Source: Ectobacillus panaciterrae DSM 19096
GTDB lineage: Bacteria > Bacillota > Bacilli > Bacillales > Bacillaceae_G
Direction: 5' to 3'
Assembly (NCBI RefSeq): GCF_000430785.1
Contig: NZ_AUMR01000015.1
Coordinates: forward strand, 1 to 64,000
DNA length: 64,000 nt
The notes under the pieces were generated by a model, which saw only the letters and a program-made list of their open reading frames with translations, searched no databases and had not been told where the DNA came from. The position numbers and the translations under genes are program-made. Below, piece by piece: positions 34,506 to 42,890 of this stretch. Each line of letters begins with the position of its first letter. Positions within the stretch are counted from its first letter, which is position 1.

Positions 34506-34921
34506 TTATTCACTTACTGTAAGGCTCCCATTTTCGGCTTGTCGTGATGTACAGACGCTATAGCAATTGCCCTCTACTGCAATATTTCCATTTGTATGCT
34601 TTGTGGTATAAGATTGGACTTTGTCTCGTTTGCTTTTGAATCGCGACGTGTCATTCTGTTTTTGGAAAAAGCGTTTGAACGTATCGACAAGGTTCTTGAG
34701 GGAAGATTGCAAGGCAACGCTGTCTACTGCCATGGCACTTCTTTTTTAAGCGCTGTGAGCTGTTTTGAGCAAGCGCTGTACGTCAAACCTTCACCTGTTG
34801 CCTTGTAGGCATCATTCCATAGGGTAAGGAAGCGATTGAATACAAAGCGGCTGCGCCCTTCCCATTCCTTGAGGATGGGGTCTTCTCGTCTACAAAAGAT
34901 AAAAAACAGGCTGCGCAGCAC
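34506..34921 (-). pseudogene. tnpB: Decayed tnpB fragment (IS200/IS605 accessory nuclease)
   Basis: Two overlapping frames give consecutive parts of a TnpB N-terminal region: RFVFNRFLTLWNDAYKATG...LTYSACSKQLTALKKEVPWQ (34724-34921), then AVDSVALQSSLKNLVDTFKRFF...RFKSKRDKVQSYTTKHTNGNIAVEGN (34506-34733). A further shift follows (PKMGALQ-like in another frame). The RuvC catalytic half and the element ends are gone. It sits just beyond the acnA terminator. Confidence 0.85.
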
Positions 34922-34931
34922 GCAACCTGTA
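34900..34931 (-). terminator. Terminator of acnA
   Basis: ACAGGxTGCG and CGCAxCCTGT arms, followed on the minus strand by TTTTTT. Confidence 0.75.
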
Positions 34932-34938
34932 GTTATCC

Positions 34939-37659
34939 TTAGTTTGTTACCTTGGATTCTTTTACTTTTTCACGAAGCACCATTTGCAGGATACCGCCGT
35001 GACGGTAGTAGTCGATTTCCACTTCGGAGTCGAAACGAGCTACTGCTTCAAATTGCTTGGAGTTGCCTTCTGGATCGATTGCAGTTACCTTTACGATATC
35101 GCGAGGCTTCACGTGCTCGTCTACATGGACTTCAAAGGATTCGTTGCCCATTAAGCCAAGCGTTTCTGCATTTTCGCCTTCTTTGAATTGAAGAGGAAGC
35201 ACGCCCATCAACACAAGGTTGCTGCGGTGAATACGCTCGAAGCTTTCAGCGATAACTGTTTTGATGCCTAGAAGGTTTGTTCCTTTCGCAGCCCAATCAC
35301 GGGAGCTTCCCATACCATAATCTTTGCCGGCGATAATAAGAAGGCCTGTTCCGTCCTGCTTATATTTCATTGCCGCATCATAGATGGATGTTACTTCGCC
35401 AGTCGGCCAGTAAGTTGTGTAGCCGCCTTCTGTGCCAGGTGCGATTTGGTTTTTGATACGGATATTTGCGAATGTACCTCTCATCATCACTTCATGGTTG
35501 CCGCGGCGGGAACCGTAAGAGTTGAAGTCAACCGGCTGTACGCCTTGGGACAGCAAGTATTGACCTGCAGGCGTATTTTTGCCGATAGAGCCTGCCGGAG
35601 AGATATGGTCAGTCGTTACGGAATCACCGAATTTACCGACTACGCGAAGTCCTGTAAGAGGCTCAACCTCTTTCGGATCTTTAGATAACCCTTCGAAGAA
35701 TGGAGGGTTTTGAATATATGTGGACTTATCGTCCCAAGTGTAAAGCGCTTCGTTGGATGTTTGAATTTTGTTCCAGCGCTCATTGCTATCGAATACGCGC
35801 TCATATTCCTTCTTGAACAATTCAGCTGTTACAACAGAAGATACAACTTCTTGTATTTCGTCTGCTGTCGGCCAGATGTCATTGAAGTAAATCGGATTGC
35901 CGTTTTGATCTTTTCCTAGCGCGGCTTTGCGAAGGTCGATATCGACAGTTCCTGCAATTGCATAAGCTACTACTAATGGCGGAGACGCTAAGTAGTTCGC
36001 TTTTACAAGCGGATGGATACGTCCTTCGAAGTTACGGTTTCCGGAAAGAACGGATGTTACAAGAAGGTCGTTTTCCGCGATTGCTTTTTCAAGCTCAGGC
36101 GCTAACGGACCGGAGTTTCCGATACATGTTGTACATCCGTATCCTACTGTATTGAAACCTAATTCGTTCAAATACGGTGTCAAACCGGATTTATCCAAGT
36201 ATTCTGTAACAACCTTAGAGCCAGGCGCCAAGGATGTTTTTACGTATGCCGGCACTTTCAAACCTTTTTCCACGGCCTTCTTCGCTACTAAACCTGCACC
36301 GACAAGCACGTATGGGTTAGATGTATTTGTACAGCTTGTAATCGCTGCGATTGCAATTGCACCAGTTTTCATCGTTACCTCTTGACCGTCAAGCGCAACC
36401 TTCATTTCTTTTTCAAGCTCTTCGTCGAGGAAGCCGAAGCCTTGGTTTCCTACCGGAGCCACTACCGCTTTGCGGAAGGAGTCCTGCATGTCAGAAAGCT
36501 TGATCAAGTCTTGCGGACGCTTCGGACCAGAAAGACTAGGCTCAATTGTCGTAAGATCGATTTGTACTAATTCAGTGTAGATTGGATCTTCACTGTCATA
36601 AGTATAGAATAAGCCGTTCGCTTTGCAATATTCTTCAACGATGCGAATTTGCTCTTCGCTTCTGCCAGTTAAGCGCAGGTAGTTAAGAGAAATATCGTCA
36701 ATCGGGAAGAATCCGCACGTTGCACCGTATTCAGGCGCCATGTTAGAGATTGTCGCACGGTCTGCAAGAGGCATGCTTTCAAGACCAGGTCCGAAGAATT
36801 CTACGAACTTGCCTACTACGCCTTTTTGACGCAATACTTGCGTTACTTTAAGAGCTACGTCTGTCGCAGTCATGCCGCTAGGAAGCGTACCTGTCAGTTT
36901 TACGCCGATCACTTCTGGAACCGGGAAGTAAGAAGGTTGTCCTAACATACCTGCTTCTGCTTCAATACCGCCAACGCCCCAGCCAAGAACGCCGATACCG
37001 TTGATCATTGTTGTATGGGAGTCAGTTCCCACTAATGTATCCGGATATGCAACAAGCTCGCCGTTCACGTCTTGCACGTGTACAACAGGCGCCAAGTACT
37101 CAAGGTTTACTTGGTGCACGATACCTGTTGCAGGCGGAACCGCACGGTAGTTATCAAATGATTTTTGCGCCCAGCTCAAAAACTTGTAGCGCTCTTCGTT
37201 ACGTTTGAATTCTAAGTCCATGTTGAATTGAAGCGCGTCCGGTGTACCTGCTTTATCAACCTGAACCGAGTGGTCAATTACGAGATCAACTGTAATTTCC
37301 GGATTTATTTTATCAGGATTTCCGCCCATATCAGCCATAGCTTTACGTAAAGAAGCTAAGTCTACAACAGCCGGTACGCCTGTGAAGTCCTGCAAAATAA
37401 CGCGGGAAGGCTTGAACGGAACGTCGATGTCCTGAACATCGCTTGTTCCCCATTTCGCAAGGTTTTCTACATGCTCTTCTTTAATTACGCGTCCGTCTAC
37501 TTGGCGAAGCACGGACTCAAGCAATACTTTAATAGAATACGGTAAACGCGAGATGTTTCCCATACCCGCATCTTCAAGCGCTTTCAAACGATAATATTGA
37601 TACGTTTTTTCATCTACTGTAAACGTAGCACGCGCGTGAAATGGATCATGTTTTACCAT
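34939..37659 (-). CDS. acnA: Aconitate hydratase (AcnA/CitB)
   Basis: 906 aa, the size of AcnA/IRP1-type aconitase. Ligands of the 4Fe-4S cluster are in SCTNTSNP (about 437) and [10 protein letters not shown] (about 503 and 506). Substrate loops [26 protein letters not shown] and the swivel-domain [10 protein letters not shown] are intact. It isomerises citrate to isocitrate in the TCA cycle, and the apo form can bind RNA in this family. A CcpC-like dyad and a sigma-A-type promoter are upstream. It keeps the Bacillus order sspO-citB-yneN. Confidence 0.97.
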   Translation of the reverse strand: MVKHDPFHARATFTVDEKTYQYYRLKALEDAGMGNISRLPYSIKVLLESVLRQVDGRVIKEEHVENLAKWGTSDVQDIDVPFKPSRVILQDFTGVPAVVDLASLRKAMADMGGNPDKINPEITVDLVIDHSVQVDKAGTPDALQFNMDLEFKRNEERYKFLSWAQKSFDNYRAVPPATGIVHQVNLEYLAPVVHVQDVNGELVAYPDTLVGTDSHTTMINGIGVLGWGVGGIEAEAGMLGQPSYFPVPEVIGVKLTGTLPSGMTATDVALKVTQVLRQKGVVGKFVEFFGPGLESMPLADRATISNMAPEYGATCGFFPIDDISLNYLRLTGRSEEQIRIVEEYCKANGLFYTYDSEDPIYTELVQIDLTTIEPSLSGPKRPQDLIKLSDMQDSFRKAVVAPVGNQGFGFLDEELEKEMKVALDGQEVTMKTGAIAIAAITSCTNTSNPYVLVGAGLVAKKAVEKGLKVPAYVKTSLAPGSKVVTEYLDKSGLTPYLNELGFNTVGYGCTTCIGNSGPLAPELEKAIAENDLLVTSVLSGNRNFEGRIHPLVKANYLASPPLVVAYAIAGTVDIDLRKAALGKDQNGNPIYFNDIWPTADEIQEVVSSVVTAELFKKEYERVFDSNERWNKIQTSNEALYTWDDKSTYIQNPPFFEGLSKDPKEVEPLTGLRVVGKFGDSVTTDHISPAGSIGKNTPAGQYLLSQGVQPVDFNSYGSRRGNHEVMMRGTFANIRIKNQIAPGTEGGYTTYWPTGEVTSIYDAAMKYKQDGTGLLIIAGKDYGMGSSRDWAAKGTNLLGIKTVIAESFERIHRSNLVLMGVLPLQFKEGENAETLGLMGNESFEVHVDEHVKPRDIVKVTAIDPEGNSKQFEAVARFDSEVEIDYYRHGGILQMVLREKVKESKVTN

Positions 37660-37718
37660 TGTAAATCCCCCCTGTTAAACGTGAGCAAAAGTCTGAAAAT
37701 AAAATGTATACAAACTTT

Positions 37719-37748
37719 TCTATACCTTACGATAATATCTTATTACAA
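37719..37748 (-). promoter_or_regulatory. Candidate acnA promoter
   Basis: On the minus strand TTGTAA (37748-37743) and TATAGA (37724-37719) with an 18-base spacer, about 50-60 bases before the acnA start. Confidence 0.5.
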
Positions 37749-37788
37749 CTTGGAACATAAGTAAATAATAAGAAACTTATAGTCCTCA

Positions 37789-37803
37789 ATAAGATTTCTT
37801 TAT
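37789..37803. promoter_or_regulatory. CcpC-like dyad upstream of acnA
   Basis: ATAA-N7-TTAT (ATAAGATTTCTTTAT), the dyad recognised by the citrate-responsive repressor CcpC at citB/citZ in Bacillus subtilis. Further ATAA/TTAT half-sites lie between it and the promoter. Confidence 0.45.
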
Positions 37804-38043
37804 GACTTCCTTGTACAGTAAGCGTTTTTGCAGTTCCCAACCCTTTTTCAGTATAGAGAATTTATTCATATAAACGCATATATTTTCTTTCGTTATTGTA
37901 ATCCTTCATTATCTCAAAATAAATTTTCCGCATTTCTGCGAAACTGTATAATGCACTGCTTAATTTATAAAGGAGCTGAAAAGGTGGAAAAATGAATGGT
38001 GCAGCTCTGAAGAACAAATACTATGCGCAGGAGGTGAACGAAC

Positions 38044-38193
38044 ATGGTCAAGCGTAAAGCAAACCATATCATTCCTGGCATGAACGCTGCATCGGCGCAA
38101 GGAAAAGGCACAGGATATAATGAAGAACTTTCTAACGAACCGCTTACTCCGGCACAACGCCAAAATAATAAAAAACGTAAAAAGAATCAATAA
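38044..38193 (+). CDS. sspO: Small acid-soluble spore protein O
   Basis: 49 aa: [20 protein letters not shown] at the start, then [28 protein letters not shown]. The whole sequence is characteristic of SspO. AGGAGGTGAACGAAC precedes the ATG. A short frame (37992-38057, MNGAALKNKYYAQEV...) with its own AAGGTGG site overlaps the sspO start out of frame; it might be a leader peptide or chance. Divergent from acnA as in Bacillus subtilis; terminator follows. Confidence 0.93.
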   Translation: MVKRKANHIIPGMNAASAQGKGTGYNEELSNEPLTPAQRQNNKKRKKNQ

Positions 38194-38198
38194 CTAAC

Positions 38199-38225
38199 GA
38201 AAACCCGTGAATCTCACGGGTTTTG
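38199..38225. terminator. Bidirectional terminator
   Basis: AAAACCCGTGA and TCACGGGTTTT, between sspO (plus) and the 86-aa gene (minus). Confidence 0.85.
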
Positions 38226-38229
38226 TACT

Positions 38230-38490
38230 TTACTGGAAATCGTCGATTCCCTGCATGATTTGCTGTACATCCTGCTCATACTTTTCAAGCTGCTTGCGCT
38301 GCGTTTCGGAAGCGGTCGCCAATGCATTTTGAATCTGCTCGTAAGCTTCTTGTACTTCCTCGCGCAATTCCTTTAAATGTTGTCCGTAATCCGGATCGTT
38401 TTTCACGATATGATCGTTTGCCTCCACCGCCTGCTTCGTTCCTTGCTGCGCGGCTTGAAACGCCTGTTGCTTATCTTTATGATACGGCAT
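38230..38490 (-). CDS. Hypothetical coiled-coil protein, 86 aa
   Basis: Highly hydrophilic and Gln/Glu-rich, mostly helical: a short MPYHKDKQQAFQAAQQG head followed by a long amphipathic helix (about 38-84) with heptad-like spacing. GAAAGGGGAAAAT precedes the ATG. No Cys, no membrane segment. I do not recognise the family. It lies between two forespore genes (sspO and sspP) on the opposite strand, which may suggest spore expression, but no sporulation promoter was identified. Confidence 0.6.
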   Translation of the reverse strand: MPYHKDKQQAFQAAQQGTKQAVEANDHIVKNDPDYGQHLKELREEVQEAYEQIQNALATASETQRKQLEKYEQDVQQIMQGIDDFQ

Positions 38491-38605
38491 AATATTTTCC
38501 CCTTTCTCTGAAGTATTCTCTGTTATCTTTCGTTGTTTCCGGGAAAAACATGCGGGTATAAATTGAAAAAATCACTGCATCCTAATAAGGGAAGGGGTGA
38601 AGATC

Positions 38606-38749
38606 ATGGAAAAAAACACCGGGAAATCCATTCGCCGCAATTCTCCAAAAGATGAGAACGGCGGTCAGCCGGAGCCGTTGAGCGGCTCTCATAAAGTAAA
38701 AAATAGGAAGCACACGCGCCAAAAGCACAATGCTCATCACGACCAATAA
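38606..38749 (+). CDS. sspP: Small acid-soluble spore protein P
   Basis: 47 aa ending [20 protein letters not shown] plus QKHNAHHDQ, the conserved SspP core and tail. GAAGGGGTGAAGATC precedes the ATG. It is normally next to sspO; here one opposite-strand gene separates them. A hairpin terminator follows. Confidence 0.92.
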   Translation: MEKNTGKSIRRNSPKDENGGQPEPLSGSHKVKNRKHTRQKHNAHHDQ

Positions 38750-38762
38750 GCATGTGCAAGCC

Positions 38763-38793
38763 GGCCATCCTCTACTTTGGGATGGTCTTTTTC
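38763..38793 (+). terminator. Terminator of sspP
   Basis: CCATCC and GGATGG arms with T5 after the second. Confidence 0.65.
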
Positions 38794-38914
38794 AAATTCG
38801 CCGGTTCTATGACTGGAACACTTTAACCCAATAGCTGGACGAATGAATCTTTGATTGAACTTTAGTGTCTATTCCCCTTTCCTTCTGTTGCGGTAAAATT
38901 CAAGAAATCCTTCT

Positions 38915-39080
38915 TTATCTGCCCAAAACATCCTGCAAAGCAAGCTTATACGGGACAGCAGAAAAAAATTCTTCTTTACCAAATGTCCCCGCTTCATAAA
39001 CATTCTCTTTTTCACATAATGTATATTGATATTCTGCAGTACATCTCCCGTTTGTCTTCTTCGCTGGTTGTCTTTCCTAT
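38915..39080 (-). pseudogene. Possible gene remnant, unidentified
   Basis: A minus-strand frame without ATG reads protein-like for about 54 codons (YQYTLCEKENVYEAGTFG, then EEFFSAVPYKLALQDVLGR and stop). Upstream it meets an in-frame stop. No family recognised; the remaining 38794-39167 spacer holds nothing else apart from the leader of the next gene. Confidence 0.25.
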
Positions 39081-39167
39081 TTTTTGAAAGCTTGTCTTTT
39101 CCTTTTCACCTCTTTCCTATCCATGAATACTTTAGTACTAATTAGAAATTATGGAGGGTATCGCGCC

Positions 39168-39551
39168 ATGTGTGCAAAGAAAAAAAAGGATTGCTTTTTG
39201 CACGTTGAAGGGTTTGAACAGTGGATGGATCAATTTTGCTCCGATCCTTTCGCTGTGCAATATCCGGACGGCATATGCGTTGATTTGTTCGAGACGGAGC
39301 TGGAGTATATTTTAGAGGCCGATTTGCCTACTTCCTGCCGGCAAAAGGTGCAAATCGAAAAAACGAATAACGGCTTGCGTATTCTTGTGGCGAAGGAACC
39401 AGGATGCGTGCTTGAGCGCGATATAGGATTGCCCATTAACGTGATGTACAAGAAAATGGCAGCATCGTTTGAGAACGGCTTTTTAGAAATCCACATTTCC
39501 AAAACAGAAACGATACAGGCAACAGAGCCTGCAATCCGCTTTACGGATTAA
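39168..39551 (+). CDS. cotM: CotM-like spore coat protein, Hsp20/alpha-crystallin family
   Basis: 127 aa from the ATG at 39168 (ATGGAGGGTATCGCGCC upstream). The alpha-crystallin-type beta-sandwich spans about 35-120 (VDLFETELEYILEADLP...VQIEKTNNGLRILVAKE...ERDIGLPINVMYKKMAASFENGFLEIHISK). The flanks are short, as in CotM, the outer-coat Hsp20 of Bacillus. It lies directly beyond sspP, the conserved cotM position. There are several Cys near the start (CAKKKKDCFLHV). Probably a mother-cell, GerE/SigK-class gene (inference). Confidence 0.82.
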   Translation: MCAKKKKDCFLHVEGFEQWMDQFCSDPFAVQYPDGICVDLFETELEYILEADLPTSCRQKVQIEKTNNGLRILVAKEPGCVLERDIGLPINVMYKKMAASFENGFLEIHISKTETIQATEPAIRFTD

Positions 39552-39573
39552 ATGTACTATACTATGGGCAGAG

Positions 39574-39708
39574 GTGAGGGAACTGAGTGAGCAAGAAAAA
39601 ATCCGCCTGACAAGCTTGTCTACAAAAGCCGGCTGAGGCTGCAAAATCGGTCCGATAATAATATTAATCGCAATCGGGTGTATGGATTTTAGTTTCGTGC
39701 TCATATAA
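39574..39708 (+). pseudogene. selD: Relic of selenide-water dikinase selD with in-frame UGA (Sec) codon
   Basis: The frame from GTG 39574 reads LSEQEKIRLTSLSTKAG, then TGA at 39634-39636, then GCKIGP. This matches the N-terminus of Sec-containing SelD, in which UGA encodes the catalytic selenocysteine (KAG-Sec-GCKIGP). After Pro the similarity ends abruptly (39655) and about 17 unrelated hydrophobic codons lead to TAA at 39706. Over 300 residues of SelD are missing, so no selenophosphate synthetase can be made. GAGGTGAGGG lies before the first codons. It implies that an ancestor used selenocysteine. Confidence 0.75.
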
Positions 39709-39844
39709 CCTGCTCTCATCAGTTGCACTAAAAACCATAAGGAACGTATATTCTCTATCAATAGGAAAATTCCTTTTTCTTTTTCATAAAATCCCGCATG
39801 AAAAGAAAAACTAGCTTTATCTTACTTGTCACGAGGTGTATAGC

Positions 39845-40006
39845 ATGGAACAGCTTTTATCCATTCTCGCCGGCTTCATTGTCGGTATTGTATTTTCCGC
39901 CATCCGTTTGCCTATCCCGGCCCCGCCTACTTTAAGCGGCTTGCTTGGCATCGCCGGGGTCTATCTCGGGTACGTATTGTTTCAATGGGGCAAAACTTTG
40001 TTCTAA
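39845..40006 (+). CDS. XapX-domain membrane protein, 53 aa
   Basis: MEQLLSILAGFIVGIVFSAIRLPIPAPPTLSGLLGIAGVYLGY: two short hydrophobic helices flanking the RLPIPAPPTLxGxxGIxGxxLG motif that defines the XapX domain. Small integral membrane protein of unknown function. GAGGTGTATAGC precedes the ATG and a terminator follows. Below the usual gene-size cut-off. Confidence 0.85.
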   Translation: MEQLLSILAGFIVGIVFSAIRLPIPAPPTLSGLLGIAGVYLGYVLFQWGKTLF

Positions 40007-40010
40007 AGAA

Positions 40011-40036
40011 AAAAGACGCTCACGGAGCGTCTTTTA
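40011..40036. terminator. Bidirectional terminator
   Basis: AAAAGACGCT and AGCGTCTTTT, between the XapX gene (plus) and the 133-aa gene (minus). Confidence 0.85.
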
Positions 40037-40435
40037 TCGTTCTACTCGGGTCAGCCCTATATCCATTCCATAATCAAAACGAAGTGATTTCACAATATCT
40101 TCCAGTAAAACATTGGCTTGATAACGCGTATTAAACTCATCGACCCAGCTCGCTACTTCATCTCGGTCATAGCTGTATTGCCCAGTCTTCCAGCTTTTCA
40201 TGTCAAAGCAATTGTTGATGCAAATCTGAACGAGCAGCTGTTCATACATACACGCCAGTCCGTCCTTTTTCATGATGAGCTCCTGCAAATAAAATGTATC
40301 AAACAGCACGCTTTCCCCGTTGCATGTTTTCAGCAGCTCCGTCATTTCATGCATTTGCCGATATACTTCGGACACTTCCTTGCTCAGGCTGATCAACTCT
40401 CGCACGCCGTCCTTATATAATGTACGCTCCTCCAA
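40034..40435 (-). CDS. Hypothetical protein, 133 aa
   Basis: Soluble and helical with no recognised domain. The N-terminal half is a long charged helix (KDGVRELISLSKEVSEVYRQMHEM), the middle has two Cys (INNCFDMKSW) and the C-terminus is acidic. AAAGGGGGTTGTAACG lies before the ATG. Divergent from alaX; it shares no operon. Confidence 0.6.
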   Translation of the reverse strand: MEERTLYKDGVRELISLSKEVSEVYRQMHEMTELLKTCNGESVLFDTFYLQELIMKKDGLACMYEQLLVQICINNCFDMKSWKTGQYSYDRDEVASWVDEFNTRYQANVLLEDIVKSLRFDYGMDIGLTRVER

Positions 40436-40586
40436 CGTTACAACCCCCTTTATAAGAAATAGGACATGCTTCTTTCTTACATTATACCAAGAATTTCCGA
40501 ACTCTTGTTTATTTTTTGTATTACGTTTCGTCTTTTGAAAAGAATCGTTTACAATGAGAAAAGAGCTACAGAAAGGGGAACCGATT

Positions 40587-41777
40587 GTGAAAGAGAAACT
40601 ATACTATAAAGACGCCTACATACAAAGCTTTACTTCCAAAATTTTAAAACAAAATGAAGACGCAAACGGCACATACGTTGTCTTAGAGGAAACAGCGTTT
40701 TACCCGACAGGCGGCGGACAGCCGCATGATACCGGAACATTGAATGATATTGAGGTTACGAATGTAGAAGAAGTAGACAGAGAGATTCGTCATTATATTA
40801 CGCAGCAAATTAACGGCAGCGACGTTAACGGACAATTAAACTGGAAACGCCGCTTCGACCATATGCAGCAGCACACCGGACAGCACATTTTATCCGCGGC
40901 ATTCGCAGAAAAGTTCGGGATTCTGACAAATGCGTTCCATCTCGGCCGCGACACTGCGACCATCGACCTGGAAACGCCTGAGCTGCCAATGGAAACAGCG
41001 CTGGGAGCGGAAGAGCTCGCAAACGAAATCGTATTCGCAAACCGCCCCATTACTATTCGCTGGATAGATGAAGCAGAAGCAAAAACACTGCCGCTTCGAA
41101 AAGAACCGACGGTAAAAGAAAACATTCGCGTCGTCATCGTGGAGGATTTTGATTACAATGGCTGCGGCGGCACACACCCGAACTATACGGGCGAAGTCGG
41201 CCCTATCAAGATTCTGGGCTGGGAGCGCCATAAAGGCAATATCCGCCTCGAATTCGCATGCGGTTGGCGCACGCTCCGCATTATGCATGAAAAACAAACC
41301 GTTTTAAAAGACGCGGTGCGCCTCCTCAACAGCAAAGAAAGCGACCTGCCTAACAAGCTGGAACAAATCTTAACCTCTCAAAAGGAAATGGATAAAGCAT
41401 TACGCGACGCAAACGATAAACTCCTTGCATACGAGGCGAACGAACTTCTGGAAAAAGCAGCATCCCTTCCGTCCGGCAAACTCGTTGCGGCCGTATTCAC
41501 AGACCGCTCTATGCAGGACTTGGCAAAGCTGTCCGTTGCATTGACGCAGGATAGCGAAGCAATCGCGTTGCTTGTCGCACAAACTGGAGACAACATTCAA
41601 TGCGTATGCGCAAGCGGCAAAGCTGTCGAGAAAAATATGAATGAAGCGCTGAAAAGCGCCCTTCCCCTCATCGAAGGAAAAGGCGGCGGGAATCCGTTGA
41701 GCGCACGCGGCGGCGGAAAAGCGGTTGTAAGTGCTGAGGCGTTTTTAGAAAAGCTGATTGCGGGTGTTTCTGAATAA
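40587..41777 (+). CDS. Alanyl-tRNA editing protein AlaX-L with DHHA1 domain
   Basis: 396 aa from GTG 40587 (AAAGGGGAACC upstream). Free-standing homologue of the AlaRS editing domain: PTGGGQPHDTG, zinc ligands HxxxH in MQQHTGQHILSAAF and CxxxH in GCGGTHPNYTG. A C-terminal DHHA1 domain (about 260-390) ends with GGGNPLSARGGG. It hydrolyses Ser-tRNA(Ala)/Gly-tRNA(Ala) to keep translation accurate. There is no aminoacylation domain, so it is not AlaS. Monocistronic. Confidence 0.93.
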   Translation: MKEKLYYKDAYIQSFTSKILKQNEDANGTYVVLEETAFYPTGGGQPHDTGTLNDIEVTNVEEVDREIRHYITQQINGSDVNGQLNWKRRFDHMQQHTGQHILSAAFAEKFGILTNAFHLGRDTATIDLETPELPMETALGAEELANEIVFANRPITIRWIDEAEAKTLPLRKEPTVKENIRVVIVEDFDYNGCGGTHPNYTGEVGPIKILGWERHKGNIRLEFACGWRTLRIMHEKQTVLKDAVRLLNSKESDLPNKLEQILTSQKEMDKALRDANDKLLAYEANELLEKAASLPSGKLVAAVFTDRSMQDLAKLSVALTQDSEAIALLVAQTGDNIQCVCASGKAVEKNMNEALKSALPLIEGKGGGNPLSARGGGKAVVSAEAFLEKLIAGVSE

Positions 41778-41841
41778 TTGTAAAAAGGTACGGGAAGCAG
41801 CAGTGAAGGCTGGGCCCCAAAAAATAAAATAGACAACAAAT

Positions 41842-41873
41842 AAAAAGAATGAGTTTAAGCGCTCATTCTTTTT
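41842..41873 (+). terminator. Terminator after alaX
   Basis: AAAAAGAATGAG and CTCATTCTTTTT form a 12-bp stem. Confidence 0.75.
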
Positions 41874-42237
41874 GTGATTTTTCCTGTTGATTTATTGCGC
41901 CGGCCAATAGAACAAGACTCTATCTATCTTCTATTATAAGTCCACTTTGTTATTCCGACGTATCTATCGTTTGCCACGTAGAACAAAAGGGAAACTGCGC
42001 TCGCTCCCTCTCTCTCTCTCCCTGCATAGGCCACGAAAAGGGTTTGACCGCTTCTACGCTTAGTCGGATGCTCTCTCCCCCTAAAAGAAAAGTTTTTATA
42101 TCGATTTTTTTAGTTGCATTTATATAATCACACACCTTTATAGATACGTATGTATATCTGAATTTTTTGTCAACTCATGAAAACAAGAAAAATCTCCTTC
42201 ATCAATCAACATTTTTTTACGTTTTATAACAAAATAG
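41874..42237. other. Spacer, no gene seen
   Basis: AT-rich, with one simple CTCTCT stretch (about 42001-42025). Open frames here lack ribosome binding sites. Confidence 0.55.
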
Positions 42238-42266
42238 TTGTTTTTCAATTACAGTAGGATTAGAAT
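42238..42266 (+). promoter_or_regulatory. Promoter of the yjlC-ndh operon
   Basis: TTGTTT and TAGAAT with the optimal 17-base spacer, followed by a leader of about 130 bases. Confidence 0.65.
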
Positions 42267-42272
42267 AAATAC

Positions 42273-42290
42273 ATGTGAGCGGTTTCACAA
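42273..42290. promoter_or_regulatory. Rex-like operator
   Basis: ATGTGAGCGGTTTCACAA: the right half TTCACAA is perfect and the left half has five of seven bases of the Rex site TTGTGAA-N4-TTCACAA. It overlaps the expected start of transcription, where the NADH-sensing repressor would block. The orthologous yjlC gene is a Rex target in Bacillus subtilis. Confidence 0.6.
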
Positions 42291-42401
42291 TTTCCAAGAG
42301 GTCTACATATTTTTAGTAGAGCTAGGTAAACTCTATTCCTCTGTATAACCAGAGGTCAAACTACACACGACAACAATATATAGCAAAGGAGGACTTTTTC
42401 T

Positions 42402-42848
42402 ATGTCTCAAGCAACTATTCAACAATCACAAGAAGCTTCTATTGTCGAAAGTCAGGCAGTAAATAGCGGACAAAACGATGTGCTTGATCAATTGTTAAAA
42501 CCGGAAATACAAGAATCTTTGACTGTTCTTGTAGAAAATCTGCCAAAGCTGGCGGAAATGGTGACTTTTCTGACCAAATCATATGATGTTGCGCAATCTC
42601 TTCTAACTGATCGCGTGCTATTCGATGATTTGGTAGGCGGCATGCAGGAATTCGTAAAACCAGTTGAAGAAAAGGTTAAGGAGTGTGCGGCGGCAGCTAT
42701 TGAAGCGAATGACCGGGCAGCTAATCAAACAACGACGATTGGCCTATTCGGCTTATTGCGAATGCTGAAAGACCCACAGGTACAAAAGCTGTTCCGTTTT
42801 GCACAGGCATATTTAGATATCATGTCTGCACAGCAAAAACAACGGTAA
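42402..42848 (+). CDS. yjlC: DUF1641 protein (YjlC)
   Basis: 148 aa, helical, with a Gln/Ser-rich start and the DUF1641 core (LDQLLKPEIQESLTVLVENLPKLAEMV...GLFGLLRMLKDPQVQKLFRFAQAYL). AAAGGAGGAC precedes the ATG. It forms a two-gene operon with the type II NADH dehydrogenase, as yjlC-ndh (yjlD) does in Bacillus subtilis. Its function is unknown; a role in assembly or tuning of Ndh is inference. Confidence 0.9.
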   Translation: MSQATIQQSQEASIVESQAVNSGQNDVLDQLLKPEIQESLTVLVENLPKLAEMVTFLTKSYDVAQSLLTDRVLFDDLVGGMQEFVKPVEEKVKECAAAAIEANDRAANQTTTIGLFGLLRMLKDPQVQKLFRFAQAYLDIMSAQQKQR

Positions 42849-42890
42849 GGCTTTCCTGATTTCGATAAAAGTGCAAACGGAGGAAGGATC

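Noticed and set aside
41950-42135. Minus-strand 61-aa frame in the alaX-yjlC gap
   Set aside because: Contains simple CT repeats, has no ribosome binding site and no recognisable protein features.
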